Origin: DATBLE01 sp963791425
GTDB taxonomy: Bacteria > Actinomycetota > Thermoleophilia > Gaiellales > Gaiellaceae
Length of the DNA stretch: 64,000 nt
Assembly: GCA_963791425.1 (NCBI GenBank)
Contig: CAWBSE010000004.1
Location: 1,116,001 to 1,180,000 of the forward strand
Direction: 5' to 3'
Shown piece after piece: positions 27,241 to 34,706 of this stretch. Numbering within the stretch: position 1 is the first letter of the stretch; each line of letters starts with the position of its first letter. The position numbers and the translations under genes were made by a program. Below the pieces are notes generated by a model. It saw only the letters and a program-made list of their open reading frames with translations. It had not been told where the DNA came from and searched no databases.

Positions 27241-27957
27241 TTGAAGCGGGCGCTGCTCGCGGCGGCGGCGATCGCCGCGATCGTCTTGTTGCTACCGGCC
27301 GCAGCACGGGCCTACGACCTGCCGAACGCCGGCGTTTCGGTCAAGGTCGCGCCGAACGGCTCGCTGCTCGTGGCCGAGAGGATCACGATCGGCGGCGCAT
27401 ACCACGGCGCGTACCGGGACATCCCTCTGCGCCGGGGCGAGTCGATCGACCTGATCCAGGTCAGCGAGGGAAACACGAAGTACGTACGGGGTGGCAGCAC
27501 CAGGCTCGGCAGCATCGGCACACCAAACACGTTCAATTACGAGACGACGGTCAACCGCATGCGCATCGTCTGGCATTTCGAGGCAGCCGGCGAACCGCAC
27601 ACCTACACGATCACCTACCGATTCCTCGGCCTGACCGTCGTGCACGACGACGTGGCCGACGTGAACCTGAAGGTCTGGGGAAGCTGGTCGGCTCCGCTCG
27701 CGCATCTGGCCGCGTCGATGACGCTGCCGCGCCCCACGCCGCTCGGGCCGCGTTACCGCGTCTACGGCCACCCTGCCTCTGTGAGCGGGGTCGTCACTCG
27801 GGAGCCCAAGGGCGCCACCCTCAGCGCCGTCGACATTCCCGCACATCAGTGGGTCGAGTTGCGCGTCGTTTTCCCTCGCAACCTGCTCACATCCACAACG
27901 GGTGCGAAGGTTGTGCCCGGCAACGGCCTTGCGAAGATCCTCAAGGAGGAGGCCTGA
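27241..27957 (+). CDS. Short DUF2207-like secreted protein (N-terminal domain only)
   Basis: A 238-residue paralogue of the N-terminal extracellular domain of the next gene. TTG at 27241, four bases past the lemA stop, begins a signal peptide (LKRALLAAAAIAAIVLLLP). The domain shares long stretches with its neighbour (GGAYHGAYRDIPLR, NTFNYE, YRVYGHP, KVVPGNGLAKI) but stops just where the neighbour enters its membrane helices. It is therefore a soluble exported partner or a truncated duplicate. The stop is one base before the next ATG, with AAGGAGGA in its last codons serving as the neighbour's ribosome site. Confidence 0.8.
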   Translation: MKRALLAAAAIAAIVLLLPAAARAYDLPNAGVSVKVAPNGSLLVAERITIGGAYHGAYRDIPLRRGESIDLIQVSEGNTKYVRGGSTRLGSIGTPNTFNYETTVNRMRIVWHFEAAGEPHTYTITYRFLGLTVVHDDVADVNLKVWGSWSAPLAHLAASMTLPRPTPLGPRYRVYGHPASVSGVVTREPKGATLSAVDIPAHQWVELRVVFPRNLLTSTTGAKVVPGNGLAKILKEEA

Positions 27958-27958
27958 C

Positions 27959-29848
27959 ATGAAGCTACGCCGCGCTTTCGTCGCCGCAATCGCGGTCGCC
28001 GCAGTCGTCCTGCTCCTGCCGGCCGTCGCGCGCGCCTACTACCTGCAGAACGCGAACGTCGCGGTCAAGGTCGCCCCGGACGGCTCGCTGCTCGTCGCCG
28101 AGACGATCACGATCGGCGGCGCGTACCACGGCGCGTACCGGGACATCCCGCTGCGCAAGGGCGAGTCGATCGACCGGATCCAGGTGAGCGAGGGCTCCAC
28201 GCAGTACTCGCGCGGCGGCAGCACGAAGCTCGGCAGCATCGACCGCTCCGACACCTTCAACTACGAGGACAACGGCAAGCGGGTCCGGGTCGTCTGGCAT
28301 TTCCTCGCCGCAGGCGAGCCCCGGACGTACACGGTCTCGTACCGGTTCCGCGGCCTGACCGTCGCGTACGACGACGTCGTCGACGTGAACCTGAAGGTCT
28401 GGGGCCAGAACTGGTCCGCGCCGCTGTCGAACCTGACCTCGGTCATGACCCTGCCGCGCCCCGCGGCGCTCGGCCCGGCCTACCGCGTCTACGGCCACCC
28501 GGTCGGTGTGAACGGCGTCGTCACCCGCACCCGCCCGGCGGCCATCCTCCGCGCGGTGAACATCCCCAGCCACCAGTGGGTCGAGATGCGGGTCGTGTTC
28601 CCGCGGCGGCTGCTGACGTCGACCGCCGGTGCGAAGGTCGTCTCCGGCAACGGGCTCGCCGCGATCGTCAAGTCGGAGGCAGACGCGCAGGCCGCGTACC
28701 AGCACGACCGCGACCGGCTCGACAACGCGAAGAATCACCCCCTCCGCACGCTCCTCTATCTCTTCCTGCTCGCCGTCGGGCCTGCGCTCGTCGTCATGTT
28801 CCTCGTCTGGCTGCTGTACGGCCGCGAGCGGAAGACCGGCTACGACCGCGAGTACGAGCAGGAGCCGCCGACCGACACCGAGCCGGCGCTCGTCCCGCCC
28901 CTCCTGCGGCAGGAGACCGACGTCGGCTCGCAGGAGTTCACCGCCACGCTGTTCGACCTGATCCGCCGCGGGCGCTACAAGTCGTCACCGGTCAATACGG
29001 AGAAGAAGATGTGGGGCGGGCTGAAGCACGAGACCGTTTCCGACCTCCTCGTCACGCCCGGCGATCTGTCGGTCGAGCTGACCTCATTCGAGGAGCCGGT
29101 CGCTGAGGTGATCGACTCGGTCGTAGACGCCGACGGCGAGCGGCTGAGCGAGTTCCGCGAGAAGATCTCCGCGCACCGCAGCTCGAACGCCACCCGCTTC
29201 ACGAAATTCAAGTCCACGGCGTCGGCCGCGATCGGCAAGAAGAAGTGGTACACCGACGCCGGCGGCGGGATGATCGGCCTGATGCTGGTCGCGTGCATCC
29301 TCACCGCGATCGTCCTCCTCTGGATCGGCATCGACGGCTGGCGCCCCGGGACGCCGCGCTGGGGCGACGTCGTCCTGGTCGCGATCGGCGGCTGTGCGAT
29401 CGCGAACGCCCTGCTGATGATCTTCGCCTTCACGCGCATCCGCCTCTGGCGCCGCCGGACGAAGGTGGGACAGACCGAGGCCGAGCGCTGGGACGCCTTC
29501 CGCCGCTACCTGACCGACTTCCCGCGGCTCAAGGACGCCCCGCCGGCGACGCTCGAGCTCTGGGAGCGCTTCCTCGTCTACGGGATCGCGTTCGGGATCG
29601 CCGAGCGCGTCCTCCAGGGGGCGCAGTTGCACATGCCGCAGGAGATCCACGACCAGAGCTCGATCTACTGGATCACGCCGTACGGCGACCTCGGCTCCGG
29701 CGCCACGTCGCTGGGGATCAGCGACCTGTCGTCCGGCTTCGGCTCGGCACTCACCCCACCCTCCTCGTCCGGCTCGAGCGGGTTCGGCGGCGGCTTCTCG
29801 GGCGGAGGCGGCGGTGGCGGCGGCGGTGGCGGCGGCGGGGCCTGGTAG
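27959..29848 (+). CDS. DUF2207 membrane protein
   Basis: Full-length DUF2207 family protein, 629 residues. ATG at 27959 follows AAGGAGGA, which rules out the longer frame to 27902. Signal peptide (1-25), extracellular beta-rich domain to about residue 240, transmembrane helix near 265-285, a cytoplasmic part, two more membrane helices around 435-500, and a glycine-only-like tail (SGGGG...AW). The glycine tail with a few serine residues is typical of this family. With lemA and the short paralogue it forms a three-gene membrane operon. Function unknown; an envelope role is inferred from family and topology. Confidence 0.9.
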   Translation: MKLRRAFVAAIAVAAVVLLLPAVARAYYLQNANVAVKVAPDGSLLVAETITIGGAYHGAYRDIPLRKGESIDRIQVSEGSTQYSRGGSTKLGSIDRSDTFNYEDNGKRVRVVWHFLAAGEPRTYTVSYRFRGLTVAYDDVVDVNLKVWGQNWSAPLSNLTSVMTLPRPAALGPAYRVYGHPVGVNGVVTRTRPAAILRAVNIPSHQWVEMRVVFPRRLLTSTAGAKVVSGNGLAAIVKSEADAQAAYQHDRDRLDNAKNHPLRTLLYLFLLAVGPALVVMFLVWLLYGRERKTGYDREYEQEPPTDTEPALVPPLLRQETDVGSQEFTATLFDLIRRGRYKSSPVNTEKKMWGGLKHETVSDLLVTPGDLSVELTSFEEPVAEVIDSVVDADGERLSEFREKISAHRSSNATRFTKFKSTASAAIGKKKWYTDAGGGMIGLMLVACILTAIVLLWIGIDGWRPGTPRWGDVVLVAIGGCAIANALLMIFAFTRIRLWRRRTKVGQTEAERWDAFRRYLTDFPRLKDAPPATLELWERFLVYGIAFGIAERVLQGAQLHMPQEIHDQSSIYWITPYGDLGSGATSLGISDLSSGFGSALTPPSSSGSSGFGGGFSGGGGGGGGGGGGGAW

Positions 29849-29851
29849 TCC

Positions 29852-30526
29852 CTACCTGCGCGACCACTCGTAGAGCGCGACCGCACCCGCTGCAGCGACG
29901 TTCAGCGACTCCGCGCCGTCGGCGAGCGGAATCGACGCGGCCGCGTCGCATGCCGCGACGACATCGTCGGGCAGTCCCTCCCGCTCGGCGCCGAGCACGA
30001 ACACCGTCGGCGTCGGCACCTCGACCTCGGTGAGCGGCGTGCCCCCGTGCGCGACGAGCGCGACGCGGTGGCCCGCGGTCTCGTCGAAGCGTCCGAGCGG
30101 CACGCGAAAGATCGCTCCCGCCGACCCGCGTAGCGCCTTCGGCGAGGTCGGGTCGGCGCACCCTTCCGAGAGCGCAACGGACCCGCCGAACGCGTCGGCG
30201 GACCGGATCAGTGTCCCCACGTTCCCCGGGTCGGCTACGTGCCAGAGCGCGAGCCCGACCGGGCGCGGCTCCCACACGGGCAGGTCGCCGCGGCGGAAGA
30301 CGCCGATCACCCGCGGTGGGTGGCCGAGTGTCGAGACGCCGGCGAGCAGCTCCGGCTCGACGTCCTCACCGGCGCGAAGCAAGTCGTGCGGCTCGATCCC
30401 GGCGGCGAGCGCCGCGTCGACGAGATCCTCGCCCTCGCAGGCGAACAGCCCGAGCTTCGCCCGTTGCCGCCGGCTCTCCAGCCGCCGGATCAGCTTCAGG
30501 CGCACATTCGACGCGGAGGTGATCAC
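29852..30526 (-). CDS. SpoU/TrmH-family RNA 2'-O-ribose methyltransferase
   Basis: SPOUT-fold methyltransferase acting on rRNA or tRNA ribose. The N-terminal substrate-binding domain (ITSASNVRLKLIRRLESRR) precedes the knotted catalytic domain with motif 1 at DPGNVGTLIRSADAFG, motif 2 at VFVLGAEREGLPDD, and motif 3 at IPLADGAESLNVAAAG, where the SAM-binding knot lies. At 224 residues it is slightly short but complete. It is the last gene after rplT on the same strand, a frequent neighbour pairing, although a palindrome and 83 bases separate them. The exact RNA target is unknown. Confidence 0.9.
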   Translation of the reverse strand: MITSASNVRLKLIRRLESRRQRAKLGLFACEGEDLVDAALAAGIEPHDLLRAGEDVEPELLAGVSTLGHPPRVIGVFRRGDLPVWEPRPVGLALWHVADPGNVGTLIRSADAFGGSVALSEGCADPTSPKALRGSAGAIFRVPLGRFDETAGHRVALVAHGGTPLTEVEVPTPTVFVLGAEREGLPDDVVAACDAAASIPLADGAESLNVAAAGAVALYEWSRR

Positions 30527-30549
30527 GCCGCGACTCTAGTGGCCGAAGG

Positions 30550-30582
30550 GGACATGTCAGGGGTCAGACCCCTGCCATGTCC
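30550..30582. repeat. REP-like palindrome between rplT and the SpoU gene
   Basis: A 33-base imperfect palindrome: outer arms GGACATG and CATGTCC, and an inner AGGGG/CCCCT stem around the GGGGTCAGACCCC core. The core resembles extragenic palindromes seen in many bacterial genomes. It follows the rplT stop and could end or stabilise that transcript, but no U-run is present. No second copy was noticed in this window. Confidence 0.5.
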
Positions 30583-30609
30583 GAAACGGACAGATCGGGC
30601 GAGCGCTGC

Positions 30610-30969
30610 CTACGCCTGGAGCGCTGACTTCGCCTGCTCGGCGATCGCGCCGAACGCGGCGGGGTCGCTCACGGCGAGATCGGCGAGGACCTTGCGGTCG
30701 AGCTCGATCTCCGCCTTCTTGCAGCCGGCGATGAACTGGTTGTACGAGAGGTCGTGCTGCCTGGCGGCCGCGTTGATGCGGATGATCCAGAGGCTCCGCA
30801 TCGTCCGCTTGCGGTTCTTGCGGTCGCGGTAGGCGTACTTGAGCGAGTGATCGAGCTGTTCCTTCGCCCTGGTGTACGTCTTGGACTTCAGCCCCCAGTA
30901 GCCCTTGGCTTCCCCGAGTGCCTTGCGGCGCTTCTTGCGCGCGTGGAGGGATCGCTTGACGCGCGGCAT
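30610..30969 (-). CDS. rplT: Ribosomal protein bL20
   Basis: Large-subunit protein that binds 23S rRNA early in assembly and can act as a translational repressor in some bacteria. The 119 residues begin MPRVKRSLHARKKRRKALGEAKGYWG and continue with the conserved RMRSLWIIRINAAAR-like segment (RSLWIIRINAAARQH) and the long helix YNQFIAGCKKA. ATG at 30969 directly abuts the rpmI stop, so the two are translated together. The order infC-rpmI-rplT is the canonical one. Confidence 0.98.
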   Translation of the reverse strand: MPRVKRSLHARKKRRKALGEAKGYWGLKSKTYTRAKEQLDHSLKYAYRDRKNRKRTMRSLWIIRINAAARQHDLSYNQFIAGCKKAEIELDRKVLADLAVSDPAAFGAIAEQAKSALQA

Positions 30970-31164
30970 CTAGATCCCCAGTTGCTTTCTGGCGTTCTTG
31001 ACGTCGCTAGGCGCTAGCGGCGTGTCCCTGCGGAAGCTCCGCTTCCGTTTCGCCGACTTCTTCTCCAGCATGTGGCTCTTCATCGCGCGGCGGCGCAGGA
31101 TTTTCCCCCCCGCTGTCACCTTGAAGCGCTTCTTCGCTCCGCTGTGTGTCTTCTGTTTCGGCAT
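30970..31164 (-). CDS. rpmI: Ribosomal protein bL35
   Basis: Small basic large-subunit protein, 64 residues: MPKQKTHSGAKKRFKVTAGG, then RRRAMKSHMLEKKSAKRKR and the ending VKNARKQLGI, all typical. The ATG at 31164 has an AGGAG site 9 bases upstream. As read, the infC frame runs on through most of this gene, but bL35 is clearly the true product of the region; see the infC entry for the likely extra base. The stop lies next to the rplT start. Confidence 0.97.
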   Translation of the reverse strand: MPKQKTHSGAKKRFKVTAGGKILRRRAMKSHMLEKKSAKRKRSFRRDTPLAPSDVKNARKQLGI

Positions 31165-31708
31165 CTTTCTTCACTCCTGCGTTTTTCGTCGGACCCAAAA
31201 CCATCACCATGTTGCGGCCGTCGAGGAGCGGCGGCTGTTCGACCATTCCGATTTCCTTCACGTCCTCCGCCAGGCGAATCAGCAGGTCCCGCCCACGCTC
31301 CGGATGGGTGGTCTCCCGCCCGCGGAACATGATCGTCACCTTGACCTTCGCGCGCTGGTTGAGGAAGCGCTCGACGTGGCCTTTCTTGGTGTTGTAGTCG
31401 TGGATGTGGATCTTCGGCCTGAGCTTGATCTCCTTCACATGGATCTGCGACTGGTGCTTGCGCGCCTGCTTCGCCTTCTGTTCCAACTCGTACCGGAACT
31501 TCCCGTAGTCCATGACCTTGGCCACGGGCGGGTCGGCCTGCGCGGCGATCTCGACCAGATCGAGCCCCTTCGAGAACGCGTACTCGATCGCCTCGGGGGT
31601 CGTCTTGATCCCGAGCTGTCCGCCGTTCTCGTCCACGAGCCGAACCTTCGACGCGCGGATCTGATCGTTGGTCCGGTGCTGCGAGGCCGGGCGCACCGGA
31701 GGCTCCAT
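31007..31708 (-). CDS. infC: Translation initiation factor IF-3, 3' end probably frameshifted
   Basis: IF-3 keeps the 30S subunit free and checks the initiation codon. The N-domain (HRTNDQIRASKVRLVDENG), the helical linker (FRYELEQKAKQARKHQ) and the C-domain (IKLRPKIHIHDYNTKKGHVERFL) are all present. As written, the frame continues past the expected end and overlaps rpmI by 158 bases. Dropping one base from the five-T run at 31182-31186 (plus strand) gives PTKTQE and a TGA at 31171-31173, six bases before the rpmI ATG, so an extra base is the likely cause and the true gene is probably about 31171-31708. ATG at 31708 is used; TTG at 31726 is an alternative start. Confidence 0.92.
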   Translation of the reverse strand: MEPPVRPASQHRTNDQIRASKVRLVDENGGQLGIKTTPEAIEYAFSKGLDLVEIAAQADPPVAKVMDYGKFRYELEQKAKQARKHQSQIHVKEIKLRPKIHIHDYNTKKGHVERFLNQRAKVKVTIMFRGRETTHPERGRDLLIRLAEDVKEIGMVEQPPLLDGRNMVMVLGPTKNAGVKKDAETEDTQRSEEALQGDSGGENPAPPRDEEPHAGEEVGETEAELPQGHAASA

Positions 31709-31771
31709 GCTCCGCCGCGGTCTCAAAGGCTGTTAACCAAGCTCGCTCGGTTCTCCTTACTCGTATGACAG

Positions 31772-31794
31772 AAAAAGCCGCTGCAAGCAGCGGC
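31772..31794 (-). terminator. Attenuator-like intrinsic terminator in the infC leader
   Basis: On the minus strand an 8-base perfect stem (arms 31787-31794 and 31777-31784, two-base loop) is followed directly by five Ts (31776-31772). It lies after thrS and about 65 bases before the infC start, the place where IF-3/L20-type leaders carry an attenuator. It may end thrS transcription, attenuate infC-rpmI-rplT, or both. Confidence 0.7.
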
Positions 31795-31808
31795 CACCAC
31801 GTTTCTCG

Positions 31809-31824
31809 AACCGAGTTCTCGGTT
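31809..31824 (-). promoter_or_regulatory. Leader hairpin before infC
   Basis: Perfect 7-base inverted repeat AACCGAG/CTCGGTT with a 2-base loop, 14 bases upstream (in transcript order) of the attenuator-like terminator. Another perfect hairpin (31869-31882) overlaps the end of thrS. Together they could form alternative leader structures. Confidence 0.4.
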
Positions 31825-31883
31825 GAACCCCTGCACGGCAACGCCGGCGAGGTGAGGAACGGTGCGTCCCTGCTTGAGCAGGC

Positions 31884-33770
31884 TCACAATGTACCGAATT
31901 CTGCGATGAGGTCGTGTAACGACTTCGTGGACTGTTCTCCACCGCGCTCGCGCACGGCGAGCGCGTCGGCCGATTCGCGGTCGCCGTAGACGACGACGCG
32001 CGGGATCTTCTCGAGCTCCGCGTCGCGAATGCGGCGGCCGATCGTCTCGTCGCGGTCGTCGACCTCGACGCGGACCCCCGCCTCCCGAAGCTGACCGGCG
32101 ATCTCCTCGGCCGCACCGCGGTGCCCCTCGCCGACCGGCACCACGCGCACCTGCACCGGCGCCAGCCAGAGCGGGAAGTCGCCGCCGTAGTGCTCGATCA
32201 GGATGCCCATGAACCGCTCGAGCGACCCGAGCAGCGCGCGGTGCACGACGTACGGCGTGTGCTCGGCGTTGTCGGCGCCCATGTAGGTCAGCCCGAACTG
32301 CTTCGGCATCTGCGAGTCGAGCTGGATCGTCCCCATCTGCCACGAGCGGCCGAGAACGTCCGTCATGTGCAGGTCGATCTTCGGCCCGTAGAAGGCGCCG
32401 TCGCCCTCGTTCACGTCGTACGGCAACTCGCGGCGCTCCAGCGCCGAGCGCAGCGCGCCCTCCGTGAAGTCCCACTCCTCGTCGGTGCCGAGCTTCCCCT
32501 CCGGGCGGGTCGAGAGCTCGAATCGGCAGTGCATCCCGAACAGGTCGTAGAGGAACGCGGCGAAGTCGAGGCAGCCGAAGATCTCATCCTCGATCTGCTC
32601 GGGCGTGCAGAAGACGTGCGCGTCGTCCTGCGTGATGTGCTTCACGCGCAGGAGCCCGTGCAGCGTGCCGCCGAGCTCGTCGCGGTGCAGGGTCGACGAC
32701 TCGGCGAACCGGATCGGCAGCTCGCGGTACGAGCGCAGCCGGCTGCCGAAGAGGAGCATGTGCCCCGGGCAGTTCATCGGCTTGAGCGCGAACTCGTTCT
32801 CGTCGTGCGAGCGGACGAAGAACATGTTCTCGCGGTAGTTCTCGTAGTGGCCGGAGGTGATGTAGGTCTGGATGTCGTAGAGCAGCGGCGTCTTCACCTC
32901 GACGTAGCCGCGCTTGCGGTTCTCGCGGCGGCGGAGATCCTCGAGCGAGTTCCAGAGCACCATCCCTTTCGGGTGCCAGAACGGCGAGCCCGGCGATGCC
33001 TCCGACAGATGGAAGAGGTCGAGCTGCTGCCCGAGCCGCCGGTGGTCGCGCGATTTCGCCTCCTCGATCCAGGCGAGGTGCGCGTCGAGGTCGGCCTGCG
33101 AGTAGAACGCCGTCCCGTAGATGCGGGTCAGCTGCGTGTTCTTCTCGTCGCCGCGCCAGTACGCGCCCGCGAGCCCGGTGAGCTTGACCGCCTTGATCGG
33201 CGCGGAGGTCTGGAGATGCGGGCCGCGGCAGAGGTCGGTGAAGTCCCCCTGGGTGTAGAGCGTGATGTCGCCCTCGGCGGTGTCGACGAGCTCGACCTTG
33301 TACGGCTCACCTTCAGCCGCGAAGCGCGCCTTCGCCTCGTCGCGGGAGATCTCCTCACGCGCCCATGAGCGCCCTTCTTTCAGCTCCTTGCCGATCTCGG
33401 CCTCGATCCGCTCGAGATCGGCCTCGTGGACCGGCTCGGGAAACTCGAAGTCGTAGTAGAAGCCGTTCTCGATCGGCGGGCCGATCGCGATCTTCACGCC
33501 GGGGTAGAGCCGCCGCACCGCTTCGGCCAGCAGATGCGCGGTCGAGTGGCGCAGCACGTAGAGCGCGTCGGGGTCGGCCGTGTCGCGCGTCGTCAGGATC
33601 TGGATCCGCTCGCCGTCGGCCAGGGGCGCGCGCAGGTCACGCGTCTCGCCGTCGACACGCATCAGCACCGCCTGCTCGGCCAGCTTCGGCCCGATCGCGG
33701 CCGCGGCGTCGAGCCCCGACGCCCCGTCGGGGAGATCGAGCTCGGTGCTGTCGGGGAGAACGACCTTCAC
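31884..33770 (-). CDS. thrS: Threonyl-tRNA synthetase
   Basis: Class II synthetase charging tRNA-Thr, 628 residues. A TGS domain (about 1-60) is followed by the editing domain with HSTAHLLAEAV and TDLCRGPHL, then the catalytic core with motif 1, motif 2 (RFAESSTLHRDELGGTLHG) and zinc ligands such as the cysteine of MNCPGHM, and a C-terminal anticodon-binding domain (VQVRVVPVGEGH). GTG at 33770 is the start. It lies upstream of infC with a 175-base leader between, matching the common thrS-infC-rpmI-rplT order. The 103-aa gene before it ends six bases away. Confidence 0.97.
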   Translation of the reverse strand: MKVVLPDSTELDLPDGASGLDAAAAIGPKLAEQAVLMRVDGETRDLRAPLADGERIQILTTRDTADPDALYVLRHSTAHLLAEAVRRLYPGVKIAIGPPIENGFYYDFEFPEPVHEADLERIEAEIGKELKEGRSWAREEISRDEAKARFAAEGEPYKVELVDTAEGDITLYTQGDFTDLCRGPHLQTSAPIKAVKLTGLAGAYWRGDEKNTQLTRIYGTAFYSQADLDAHLAWIEEAKSRDHRRLGQQLDLFHLSEASPGSPFWHPKGMVLWNSLEDLRRRENRKRGYVEVKTPLLYDIQTYITSGHYENYRENMFFVRSHDENEFALKPMNCPGHMLLFGSRLRSYRELPIRFAESSTLHRDELGGTLHGLLRVKHITQDDAHVFCTPEQIEDEIFGCLDFAAFLYDLFGMHCRFELSTRPEGKLGTDEEWDFTEGALRSALERRELPYDVNEGDGAFYGPKIDLHMTDVLGRSWQMGTIQLDSQMPKQFGLTYMGADNAEHTPYVVHRALLGSLERFMGILIEHYGGDFPLWLAPVQVRVVPVGEGHRGAAEEIAGQLREAGVRVEVDDRDETIGRRIRDAELEKIPRVVVYGDRESADALAVRERGGEQSTKSLHDLIAEFGTL

Positions 33771-33775
33771 GACGC

Positions 33776-34087
33776 TCAGCTTACTGGCGGCCGCAGCGAG
33801 CTTCGGACGTCCGGACGGTCGAGCACCTCGACGTGGACGATGTCGCCGTCGATCGTGTTGACGACGTGATCACCGGCCGGCACCTGGGCGCCGCGACGGA
33901 ACCAGCGCTTCATCGGCATCCCGGTCGAGAAGCTCGCGCAGCCCTCGACCTCGCAGGCGCACAGGGCCGTGATCCGCAGGCCCGGCACCTGGTCGGCGAG
34001 CTCGGGCCGGCCGGCGTCCCGGAGCAGCTCCTCGAGCTCGCGGGCGAACGCCGGGGCACGCTCGCGCAGGAGGGGCTTTTCGGGCAT
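33776..34087 (-). CDS. Protein of unknown function with a cysteine cluster, 103 aa
   Basis: Not recognised. ATG at 34087. The N-terminal half is helical and acidic (FARELEELLRDAGRPELA); the middle has a cysteine cluster (LCACEVEGCASF) that could bind a metal; the C-terminal part is a short beta region (DHVVNTIDGDIVHVEVLDRPDV). No signal peptide or membrane segment. The stop lies five bases before the thrS start, so it is probably cotranscribed with thrS and divergent from cspA, but nothing shows a translation role. Confidence 0.75.
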   Translation of the reverse strand: MPEKPLLRERAPAFARELEELLRDAGRPELADQVPGLRITALCACEVEGCASFSTGMPMKRWFRRGAQVPAGDHVVNTIDGDIVHVEVLDRPDVRSSLRPPVS

Positions 34088-34202
34088 CAGGCGAGTTCTA
34101 CCGTTGCTACGCTTTCCGCGATAAGCACTGAAGAACGAGTACCGAGTGGCACAGTCTCTTGCGCTTCTCTACCCGTTCGTGAGTGGTAAGGGAGGTGTTC
34201 AT

Positions 34203-34412
34203 ATGGCTACCGGTACCGTCAAGTGGTTCAACGCTGCGAAGGGCTACGGGTTCATCACGCCCGACGAGGGCGGCAAGGACCTGTTCGTCCACTTCTCGCA
34301 GATCGCCGGCGAGGGATACAAGTCCCTCGACGAAGGTTCCCGCGTCGAGTACGAGGCCCGCGAGGGTCAAAAGGGCCCCGAGGCGACCAGCGTGACCGCG
34401 ATCGCCGGCTAG
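34203..34412 (+). CDS. cspA: Cold-shock domain protein CspA type
   Basis: Single cold-shock domain, 69 residues, a nucleic-acid-binding beta barrel that acts as an RNA chaperone. RNP1 is GYGFITP and RNP2 is LFVHFSQI; the start MATGTVKWFNAAKGYGF is the family standard. ATG at 34203 follows a strong GGGAGG site and is preferred over the upstream in-frame GTG. The roughly 110-base region between the divergent gene start and this ATG could hold the long 5' leader usual for cold-shock genes. A strong hairpin follows the gene. Confidence 0.97.
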   Translation: MATGTVKWFNAAKGYGFITPDEGGKDLFVHFSQIAGEGYKSLDEGSRVEYEAREGQKGPEATSVTAIAG

Positions 34413-34431
34413 GCGAACGCGGAAGAGACTG

Positions 34432-34458
34432 CCGTGCGCCCCGTCGTGGGGCGCACGG
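34432..34458 (+). terminator. Strong hairpin between cspA and infA
   Basis: Perfect 11-base stem (34432-34442 with 34448-34458), five-base loop, no U-run. It probably limits readthrough or protects the cspA 3' end. The in-frame GTG at 34434 sits inside this stem, which argues against it being the infA start. Confidence 0.55.
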
Positions 34459-34484
34459 ACAGTCGCTACCGAAGGAGGTCGGCT

Positions 34485-34706
34485 ATCGCCGGCAAGGAAG
34501 AGAAGATCGAGTTCGAGGGCGAGGTCATCGAGGCGCTCCGGAGCGGCATGTTCCGGATCAAGCTCGACAACGACCACGAGACCCTCGGGTACACGGCGGG
34601 CAAGATGCGGCGGTACAGGATCCGGATTCTCCCCGGGGACCGCGTCAGAGTGGAGCTATCTCCCTATGACCTGACCCGTGGCCGGATTGTCTTCAGGCAC
34701 CGCTGA
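34485..34706 (+). CDS. infA: Translation initiation factor IF-1, apparent ATC start
   Basis: IF-1 binds the ribosomal A site during initiation. The protein reads AGKEEKIEFEGEVIEALRS, then GYTAGKMRRYRIRILPG and ends SPYDLTRGRIVFRHR, a complete S1/OB-fold IF-1 of about 73 residues. No ATG, GTG or TTG lies at the expected point; a perfect AAGGAGGT at 34472-34479 is followed five bases later by ATC at 34485, exactly where IF-1 should begin. The upstream in-frame GTG at 34434 is buried in a hairpin and would add an unrelated tail. Either AUC is used as start or one base is wrong. Confidence 0.88.
   Translation: MAGKEEKIEFEGEVIEALRSGMFRIKLDNDHETLGYTAGKMRRYRIRILPGDRVRVELSPYDLTRGRIVFRHR

Noticed and set aside
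31007..31164. Long coding overlap of infC and rpmI
   Set aside because: One extra base in a five-base homopolymer explains it and restores a normal operon.
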